NCBI RefSeq assembly: GCF_000764305.2 | Contig: NW_025933076.1 | Coordinates: 27,009 to 91,008 of the forward strand | DNA from: Hyalella azteca | Lineage: Eukaryota > Arthropoda > Malacostraca > Amphipoda > Hyalellidae | Direction: 5' to 3' | Length of the DNA stretch: 64,000 nucleotides | In this document: piece after piece, positions 26,804 through 36,500 of the stretch | Numbering within the stretch: position 1 is the stretch's first letter | How the letters are laid out: the number at the start of each line of letters is the position of its first letter | Made by a program: the position numbers and the translations under genes | Notes under the pieces: generated by a model | Told to the model about the DNA's origin: nothing | The model's input: only the letters and a program-made list of their open reading frames with translations | Database searches by the model: none

Positions 26804-27169
26804 GTGTCTGGACAAATGGAGCGCAGTGAGAGCAACCAGTTGGAGGCGGTGCCCATACTGTGTCGAAACGGATGCGGTTTCTTTGGGTCCTCCAACACAG
26901 ACGGGCTCTGCTCCAAATGTTACAAAGACCACCTCAAGAAGAAACAACAACCACTACCTCAGAGTAGCCCCAGCAGCAGTAGTACGCCCAGCACACCACC
27001 TCCAACACTAGCATCCTCGAGGAACACTTCACCTCCTCCATCGCCCCCACTGTCGTCCACATCATTAGCTGCCGTAGCAACGACGCTAGCCTCTTCCTCG
27101 TCCTCTCCTTCTGCAGCATCCCATTTGGCTACCTCCACAGCTCAGCCTACCGTCCCATCTATTTCCTCG
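26804..27169 (+). other. ZFAND6: ZFAND exon with start codon and A20 finger
   Basis: Acceptor TTTTGCAG ends at 26803 and the ATG is at 26816. The donor is TCG|GTCTGT at 27170, a phase-0 border. It encodes residues 1-118. Confidence 0.85.
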
Positions 27170-29460
27170 GTCTGTTCAATCGTGTATAGGAAAACTATTC
27201 TGTCTTTTCAATGACTTTTTTTCTTGTTATGAATTATTTGAATAATCAAGGTTGTTCATATGGCGTGGTACAAAAAGGGCTAAGTAGAGTTATGTGTTGA
27301 AACTATCGTAGCGTAAAAAACTAGGAATACTAGAATACAAGACGATAAAGCTTAATTTTTAATGAGAAATAAAACATAAACTTTTTTTCAAGGGTAGAGA
27401 AAAAAAGATTGCCGCCATTATATATACTAATTAATCAGCGTCTATATGATAACCAAGTTAACGATGAGCTCGATTGCAATGGTAAAGTAGCACTAATTAG
27501 TTTCGATTCATGCAAGGTTGGTTCGTTTTAGTTTCTTGATAAACTATCATGAAACTTTTCGAATTACATATACGGATAGGATGATTTGCCCGAGATAATT
27601 GTAAACGTATTCATTCGTTGGCTAATATCAGTTGTGGTTATCGGTAGACTAGATGTGAGTGGTTGCAACAATAAATGGGCCCATTAGTGCTCATTGCAGT
27701 AAAAAGTATTTTGGATACGTAAATGATAGAAAAGCTGGATGGTCATAGGTTGTGATGTAAAACAGATTTTTCCATCAAATCTGCTGCAATGAATTAAGTG
27801 AGTAGTCTACTGAACTTTTTTCCTCCAAGTGTCTGAATTTTTGTCGTGAAAGTGAGTAGCAGGATACTCTGAGATTATCTTCGGCTGCAAATTATTTCGA
27901 TTCCGTCTGTAGTAAAGCTTTGTACGAACGACCGTCAAAATTTTTATACTAGTGTCTAGTGGTTCTCCTCGATGCGGCAAAATATCTGTTGCTGTTTACG
28001 GGGCAGATTGTTTGGACAAGATTGCTACAATCGACTTTGTTAATAGTGCTGAGAGGCGGCCCAGTGAAGTCAATCTAGAAGTTAAAATTTTATTGCAGGA
28101 AAGCCACTGCAGCTATGGGATTTTTCAGTTGACGGCCAAGAAGTGACGTTCGGTATATTGTCAGTGATGTTTTTTTTATAAGTTCTGCTGTATTTTTATG
28201 TGATATTACAAAAATTAAGGAAACCTAGTATTTCATCAACGGGATGCCTTCATTATTTCTAACGTGAATAGTTTGTTGGTCAATTGGGTGGGTCGAGTCC
28301 CTCCTGTTTATCGTTTGACGCATTACTGGAATGTGCTAGCATTCGAGAAATATCGACTAATAGCCAGATTTGCCTTAGGCTCAGTCTGAGAAATTGTAGC
28401 TCGCTTCTCACGAGTTCAATAGTATATGTGCCTCTTGGAAGACGATATTCTATAATATCCAACATATACTCATGATTTACTTTGAGAGAATTCGACCGAG
28501 GATGGTCATAACAGAAATGGCTTTTTATGAATCGCGGGAAAATGTGTACAGTTTAAAATTTATTGAAATATTCAGAGACCATGAACTAGAGTTTTCACTT
28601 TTGTAGACGTGTTAACATCTAGGTGACTGTTTCATAGTTTGTCGTTTGCCCTCAGGAGAGTTGTAACAACGAAGGCGGCGACGGATGTGAAGGCAACTCT
28701 GCTTTGCCAGGACTTTGTCCCGGTGATCTGAGCTCTGCTGCGGCTCTTGCGGCCTCGCCTCTCGACGCTGAACTGGATTCCTCCAGTTCCTCTGACAAGG
28801 AGCCAGCCAAGAAGAAGAAAAACAAATGCCAATCTTGCAAGAAGAAAGTTGGACTCACAGGTATGCGGTTTTTACTTTGTTCACTCGAATAATGTTCAGT
28901 TAATTGTAAAACATAATTGAAGAAGAGGATAGTTATTTTTCCATTTGTGACGGAAACCTTAGCGTTTATTTACCAATTGTTTGCAAATGTAGTTATAATC
29001 AAGATGGCTGGAAACTGATTAGCGAGACAGCTTGAATAAAATTCTTCTTAGAGTGGAAGTTGTTGAAATAAGTGTTGAGGAGAAAATCTTGATGGTGATT
29101 TTTAATGTTTTATGCGGATCCGTTCATTGTTAAGTGTTTCTTTTTCATCCGCGAAATTTGAAAAGGTAAAAAGGTAGGCGACTGCTTATTACTTGTCTGA
29201 TATGCTGTGAAGATCGTTATTACTGTTTTATTTTGTCCGTTTCTCGACTTATTAATTTGTTAAATTGAACAAACTCGTTCAATATTGTTGAGACCGTGCA
29301 TTTGATTTCAGGCTTCACTTGCCGCTGCGGAGGCCTATTCTGTTCAGTTCATCGCTACAGCAACGAGCATCGCTGCACCTTCGACTATCGGGAGCTTGGA
29401 GCTGAGGAAATAAGGCGCAATAACCCAGTAATTAAGGGCGAGAAAATACAGAAAATATGA
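26816..29460 (+). CDS. ZFAND6: A20/AN1 zinc-finger protein (ZFAND5/6 family), three coding exons
   Basis: Coding exons are 26816-27169, 28656-28860 and 29312-29460, joined in phases 0 and 1 with GT-AG borders; total 235 aa against about 210 in human ZFAND5/6. The N-terminal A20 finger has Cys16, Cys20, Cys32 and Cys35 (CRNGCGFFG...CSKC). A Ser/Pro/Ala-rich low-complexity linker spans about residues 45-165. The C-terminal AN1 finger begins KCQSC near 170, continues CRCGG, then Cys/His ligands ([13 protein letters not shown]), and the protein ends GEKIQKI, the family-typical tail. Family members bind ubiquitin through A20 and act in ubiquitin-proteasome regulation and NF-kB-type signalling in the cytosol. 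The start is the first ATG of its exon, 12 bases after the acceptor. The tail looks closer to ZFAND6 than ZFAND5, but the two are hard to separate outside vertebrates. Confidence 0.93.
27170..28655 (+). other. ZFAND intron 1 of the coding region
   Basis: A 1,486-bp AT-rich intron with no recognised embedded element. Frames at 27952-28146 and 28284-28475 resemble nothing known. Confidence 0.6.
28656..28860 (+). other. ZFAND6: ZFAND middle exon
   Basis: Acceptor GCCCTCAG, donor ACAG|GTATGC. It encodes the Ser-rich linker end, a basic patch (KKKKNK) and the first half of the AN1 finger ([12 protein letters not shown]). The AN1 domain is split by the following intron. Confidence 0.88.
29312..29460 (+). 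other. ZFAND6: ZFAND last coding exon
   Basis: Acceptor GATTTCAG. It encodes the remaining AN1 ligands and the GEKIQKI tail, ending with TGA at 29458-29460. Confidence 0.9.
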
Positions 29461-29606
29461 GAAATGCACTAGACTATTTTAAGTGATCATTTATATTCAT
29501 GCTCATGACCCCCCGTCTCTAGTTTTGTCATCTCCATGATCGTATGTTATTCGTTTGTCTGCTTTTGGCTTGTCTGAATTCCTCCTGTGAGTTGCAATGT
29601 TTCTTC

Positions 29607-29612
29607 AATAAA
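29607..29612 (+). terminator. polyadenylation signal AATAAA of the ZFAND gene
   Basis: AATAAA about 147 bases after the stop codon, followed by a T/G-rich stretch. A reasonable 3' end for the transcript. Confidence 0.55.
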
Positions 29613-32600
29613 TTGTAGTTAAGTTGGGTTGGAGTCCTGTATCCTTAACGTGGATAGCGTTGTTTTCGCGGTTAAATTTGGGTATACTTTTCGACTAATC
29701 AACGATAACGATGGATAGAATGCGTTTATGATGTTCTAGCTGTTCTATTTTTCCGAGTATTGGCATGACTGAGTCTTAGAAAGATATGATAAAGTCCTCG
29801 ACGGCTCGGCTTTCAAAACCTAACACTACGGTTTGTTCATGCTAAATCTGATGAGAACTAATGCTGTGTAATAGCTTTCAGAACGTCATTTTGTGTAGAA
29901 TCGTGACTAGAATCATTTTGTATAGTGGGGGCCTCGTGACTTTGGACTTGCTAATATCGACTCAAGTGGGATTAAACTCTCGCGTATAGAATTTTCGTGT
30001 ATCCTCCGTAAATTTGGTAAAGATTAAGCCATTTCAACGTCTGGATCTCTGTATCAGCTGATCAAACGTTACGTAGTCCCATAATTTGACTGACTATGAG
30101 CTTAAACATTTTTTTCATGGACGACATCGTGCTGTACATCTTGTCTGTTATCATAATTGTTTGTGGTTTATTACTATGTCAGGCAATGATATATTTCTTC
30201 AATTAAATATAGTGACCTATGGCAGTCTAATCACTGCTTGTGCCCATTGGGGGGTTCTTGCTTCTTTCGTCCAGTGGTAAATCATCTCTCCATCGCCAAG
30301 CATAACGTTAGCACTCATCTTCATAGTCACGGTCATCACTCGTATGTTCATTGCAGTCACTGATGTCATGTATCATCCTCGTCATCATTGATATCACCTC
30401 CACCAGCTTCACAATTTCACCTCGTTGCCACCGCTAGCTTGTAGAAGAAAGCGTACGTTTAATGAAGCTATACCTTATGAATGCCTTGGCCATAGGATGT
30501 GTGTCGGTAGGTCTTAAGCTTCTTCATTAATGTAGTTCGTGTTTGTTAAACATCGCCTCTTGAATTCTTCATGGCCAGAAAGTGGAACCTCTTATTAGCG
30601 GTAATTTTCGCTTTTGAATATTATATACTAAAGTTTTTATTACTTCTCTTCAGTGTTTGAGTGTAGCTCCTCCAGCAACATCGGAAGGAACTCTTTACTT
30701 CCGAATTACGTTTCTTCGTGTTAATCTTCCATGCTACCTCTGTTTTTGAATACCTGAATTTTTGCAACTAGCTTTAAATTACCATCTTTCTTGGTAATTT
30801 TACGTAAAGTTTGATGTCCAGTACGTGGCAAATTTGAAGAGTATATTCCTTAAATTTTGATTTAATTTTCCAACGATGCTCCAATGCTAAATGTCTCTTA
30901 ATTTTGAAAGTGTTAGAAGTCTGTTTTTCAATAAATGAACATTTTTCCTAAAGCCGGCTCCGGGTAATTTCTAAATTCAGCATTTTGAATTTGTCCTAAT
31001 CCAGGGGTTTTACAAATATGCATCGACTATCGTCTAATACTAATAGTTTTCTTTTACTTAATCAATAATAATCTAACACCGTATTTAGCAGGAATCTTTC
31101 GTTGATTAGCCAAACTATGTGTAAATAGTAGACGTCCATTGCTTTATTACTTCTCTTTCTTAAGTATTCATCTTGGTGAATTGCGTACGTACATGATAGT
31201 TTCTTTTCAAAAGCTGGGGTGCCGTTGGACCTCTGTCGTTATTCATTTAAGCAATGAGGACTTGTAAATAAACAGAATTGCGCGGGCACTGATGTTACCG
31301 GCTAGCAGTCACAAGCTGCACGTCTTACTCGTGGCGGTCTGAGTACGGCATGTATTTTAGCTGGACAATTTTCCGAACGTTACAAATGAGATGTCATTCA
31401 GCATTTGCTCTTTAAAAGACCCGAGGCCACTGTAACGGAAGTTCCCTGGTTTTCTTTTTCTTAGCTTTAGTTGTTTTTGTGTGTGTACAGTGATTTTCTC
31501 GAGATTTGCTTCGTGCAGCAATCAAAGGGTCAGTGTGTCTGTAGAAAAATTGATTGAAAAGGTGCTGTTGCTTCGATTTCGGGTTTAGTTTTTTTTTGAA
31601 GGTCTGTGTAGATGTGCGTTCATTTTGTATGCTTGTCTGTAGCATAATTTATGAGATGTTTTCCCTTGTTATGCTTGATATGTTGCAATAGAAGAGGGAT
31701 GTCGGTTACCAGAGCACTAGAGCTTTTCCCTCCGTACGATGTGGACTGGGTGACATCAACGAAGTCGTATTGATTCTACAGCAAAGATGAGCGTTTTTAG
31801 CGCCTTCTCTACTCTATTCCGTTCTACTGTTGTATTCGGGCTATAATTTCTTTCAATTGGCCTGCCTTGCTATGTACAACGTTCTTTATTATGGAATCTT
31901 CCAACAAATTATCGCTGGTATGATTTTCGCAACATCCGCGGGGGCATTGTTAGCTAGATGTCGGCATCACGAGCAGTTTCATTTGCTTAGTTTGATAGTA
32001 CAATTCTACAAAACGCCATCAACTTACTGGGTTCAATTTGAGTAAATGATCCGACTGTCGTGTTAACATACATGAGTGACGTGTATATTAATTTCGCCCT
32101 TTATTGCCCTTTCCATTACTATCATCTCTGTTATTATGAACTATAAAAATTTGTAGTATGTTCGGGTGTGCTCAATAAATATCGAGTACAGCTTCCTGTT
32201 TTATGCTTCTTATTTCCCTTTTTCATAATTAAGTCTTAGATCGTGTTCAAGATACCTAATTTGATTTGTTGTAAAATAATTCTTTTGTAGAGGAATAATG
32301 AAGTATTGGACAATCGTCAATCACTAATAAAGTAGGATGTGTATATGATTGCTTCTCGCTGTTTCTGTGTTACATCTGATTACCGACGTTAGTATTTGCT
32401 CACCGATTTTAGTTCAGCGCATATTCAACAACACCAGAGGTAGTGAATGGCAACGTAGATTATGATTTGAATATTTGTCTATTTTGAAGCTTAATGCCGT
32501 ATGTAGCGTGTTTCATGTTGGACCTACGGTTTAATAATTTACTAAATAATTAGTCGTTACTGCAATAGATAACGTTTAGAACTTTAAACGATATAGAAAG

Positions 32601-33363
32601 TTTCCACCACGGTATGCTCTATGGAATACTCGACTCGCTGTACAAGTCCTGTCGTTCATGACCAATCGAACACATCGCTGATTTCAATTAGAGTTTTCTG
32701 CAGCTAGCAGAGGTTTCAAACTGCAAGTCACTACTTCAATCTTTGCGATTGTAAAAATATGGCCACCCTGTGTTAGTTTAAAAATTAAAATGAAGAACCT
32801 GAGCGATATTTACATACTATGAAAATACACTACATGCATACATGTGCACTGTCGCAGAGTTTCGAACAATTCACTCTTTTAGTATGAATCTGTTCTTGGC
32901 TGATCATTTTTCTTCGGTTAAGAAATTTGTTGAAGACGTTAGATGAAGTTGTCTTTGTCGCAAGTTCCCCAAGTGACGCACCATTCGGCAATAAAAGCCG
33001 ATACATTGTTGAATTATTTCAACAGTTCAACGATGAGTCTGGTTTCCATTATTGTCATCTTCAATATTAATCTATACTCAAACCTGTTAAATTTTCAATC
33101 GCTATCGTCCAGTATTCTCTTTGTAATATTAAAAACACAAGCTTTCAACGAAGAATAAGTTAATTACAGTGATTATTTATATGATTTTATGCACCTAAAA
33201 ATTTTTAATAAATTTTATTTAAATTATCCGGGTAACACTTATCCGGATTCCGCTTTGGGAATGTGATATTTCTTTGGTATACAGTGGATTGCTGTCTGCC
33301 GATCATTTCTACGGTAGTAGGCTAATAAGGCTATTAATCTTGATTTGTGGATCAGTGGATGCA
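29613..33363. other. intergenic, no gene recognised
   Basis: Between ZFAND and EMC8. Open frames here are short and without recognisable domains. The EMC8 promoter must lie in the right part but shows no clear TATA box. Confidence 0.45.
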
Positions 33364-33576
33364 ATGTCGAGTAATAATCAAGTTAACATAAAATGTGCAG
33401 CTTTAGCTAAAATAGTGCTTCACTCTGCTCGATGGAGCCACTTAGCTGTAAATGGAGTTCTATTAGGACCATCATTGGATGCTGGGAAAACATCTGAATT
33501 GGAAATAGTTGATGCCGTTCCACTTTTTCATCAGCAATTGTCTCTGGCACCCATGCTAGATGTAGCCTTGAATATG
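33364..33576 (+). other. EMC8: EMC8 coding exon 1
   Basis: Encodes residues 1-71, phase-0 donor ATG|GTGAGT. Any 5' UTR upstream is not resolved. Confidence 0.88.
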
Positions 33577-36500
33577 GTGAGTGTCTGCTCTTTGAGATGA
33601 TTTTACAAGAATTTAATTCAAACTCCATAGTTAATAGTTTGTGATCTGCTGATTCAATACTTTGATAGTATATTTGTAGATGTTAACTCTTCCTATTAGG
33701 CCATGGTCAGGAAGGTGCGGTGTGTACGCCGGAGGTTTATTTTGGGATGTACGCCAGTACGCCAGGTAAGAAAGTTGCCAATATGCTTTCAAAAAATGAA
33801 ACTGTAACCCTCACCATTTAGTCACCAACACCATGAGTCACCAATGCCGCATGATCAAGATGGGCAGAAGCACTGACGATCGTCAGAAACACACACGCTT
33901 TACGATCGATTTAGCCAATACCCAATGATCAACACTGATGCGCGCACTTTATGATCGATGTGGGGCGTGGGCAATGCCAGATTATTGACACAAACGCAAG
34001 CCTTCGCGATCGATTTAGCCGATGCTTAATGACCAACAGCAGAAGAGTGCCCAACGCCGGATTAATCCGCGGAAAACGGCACCATCCTGGGTATGGATAT
34101 GTTCTAGTTCTAAGGCGATTTAGTGCCTTCTAATGCGATCTAGTGCCTTCTAATGCGATCTAGTGCGTTCTAATGCGATCTAGTGCCTTCTAATGCTATT
34201 TAGTGCCTTCTAATGCGATTTAGTGCGTTCTAATGCAATCTTGTGCCATCTAATGCGATCTTGTGCCTTCTAATGTGATCTAGTNTTTTGATGGATTTTT
34301 GAGCACAAACTTCAAGTGTTATTTATTCTGAAATGGCTGCAACAAAAACCCTAATGTTATACACGTTTTATCTGTCTGTTTGTTATTACCAGGCTAATGA
34401 GGTAAATCAGTATCATGTAAAATGAGGTATGTAAGGTAAAAAAATATAACTTAGAACTCACTGCAGTGAGTGACAGCTGTCTCTTATACACATCTAGATG
34501 TGTATAAGAGACAGGCCCCCAGAGGGGCAACATTGCCCACTTTGGGAACCACTGAACTAGACATTGGCCTTGCATCAACTAGTCATTGGCATTGAAAGTA
34601 TTCAAAAATTTAAATAATAGGTTGATATTTGAGAATTAGGTGACTTGGCTCTGCTTAGATAGTGTTATTATAAATTTTGATTTTCTGTCCAGCCAAAATA
34701 ATTACTTGCATGGAAATAATGGTTTGCTAAAGGCAATAAGATTGAGATGGGGGAGCATTCATGAAATTAATTCATAATATTCAATACAAATTTCAAGAGT
34801 TATATCCTAGCTTTATGCTATCATGGAAAGGGAATGCATTAATCATTTAATGCCTACAATTGAGTGAATGAACTAAATTCATACTATGCATGGTTTAGAA
34901 AGAAAGGCATAATCATTGTCTCCTAAATTGCCAACACAACTAATTTTTTTCTTCTCAAATCCAAGTATAGCATACCCATGGCTCATCACTTATCAGTAAT
35001 TATGTGTAGTTATATCTCTTCCAATGTTGCAGGTGGAAACTCACTACAGATCCAAGGGTCTTCAAATTGTTGGCTATTACCAGGCAAATGAGCATGTCAA
35101 AGATGTGGTGTGAGTATTGGAGTAGCTTGTATACATTTCTTAATAAAATATTCTGCATTCTAATTTAGTAAAAGTCAGAATTTTTCAAGTCTTGCAATCA
35201 CTGGACCTGAATTTTTCAAATAGAAATTTACTTAAATTTCTAGTCCACTGAACATTACAATGATAATAAATTTGATGATTTTGAAGCATATTTAAGTTGT
35301 ACTTGATGCTTGTTGTTCTACAAATACCGGTATATATAGGACTGAGTTTACATTGATATATCTGAAATATTAAATGTATTGTTTTGAAAAAATTCAGAAT
35401 AAGGTGTTCCTCATTCACAATAATACTAAGATGAAAGCTGTAAACATTTTCAGGTAGCTATTTAACTTTTGAGATCAAATTGTTTGTGTGATAATTGGTT
35501 ATTTATTTCCTGCTTCATAGTATTTTCTAACATCAAATTTATCTTATTTAGCTGTGTTATTGATGTTATTATTCCTGTTTATCTATTGCAGACCAGATTT
35601 TGTTGCCATGAAAATCACAGAAAAGATTGCTGAGAATTATGATTCTGCTTGCTTGATAATGGTAAGCCTCTTGAGTTTGTAACATAGTTGATAAATGAAT
35701 TTTTTACAGGTTAATTAAAACAGATAATTTTGTTCAATAGGTGTTTTCTAGACTCACCTAAGCTCAATTAAAATTCTTCTGTTAATTTTTAGCACTAAAT
35801 TTATTTGAGCACCTTCATTATGTACTCAGTACATATAATATGTGTTTAAAAATTACTTTTTAAAGACAACACTTCTGAACAATCCTGTGTCTTGGATGTT
35901 ACACATGCACAATGAATTTCTAATTTGATTTTCAAATATTAAAAAAAATTATTTTCTAAAATTTTCTTAAGATATCAAAATTTTGCAAATTATCAAAATT
36001 ATTTATTCTGTCAACTGATTCATGCATTGTCTCCAACTTTACGCAAGTGTGCAAGATTTCAGAACGATTGGACAGGTCAAATTGTGTCATATGGATTATA
36101 AGATTTGTACCGTAGCAGATGAAATTATGTAAAAATAATTTTTTATTTTTTTATAATGAAATTTTTTTTTAATTTGTAAAATTATTTGTTCTGTTAATTG
36201 GTTCATGCACTGTCTCCAACTTTACGCAAGTGTGCAAGATTTCAGAACAATTGGACAGGTAGTAGTGTGTCAGATATTGATAATAAGATTTGTAGCTGAC
36301 AAAATTATTTTTAATTTTTTTAATATTGAAAAAAAAAACAAATTTTATTTATTTTTAAAATAATTTATTCTGTCAATTGATTCATGCATTGTCTCCAACT
36401 TTACGCAAGTGTGACAAATTTCAGATAGATTGGACAGGTAGAAGTGTGTTAAATATTGATTATAGGTAAGATTTGTAGCAGACAGACAGACTGACAGACT

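Noticed and set aside
34357..34578. 73-aa minus-strand open frame
   Set aside because: Part of it is translated Nextera adapter and the rest is a misplaced repeat.
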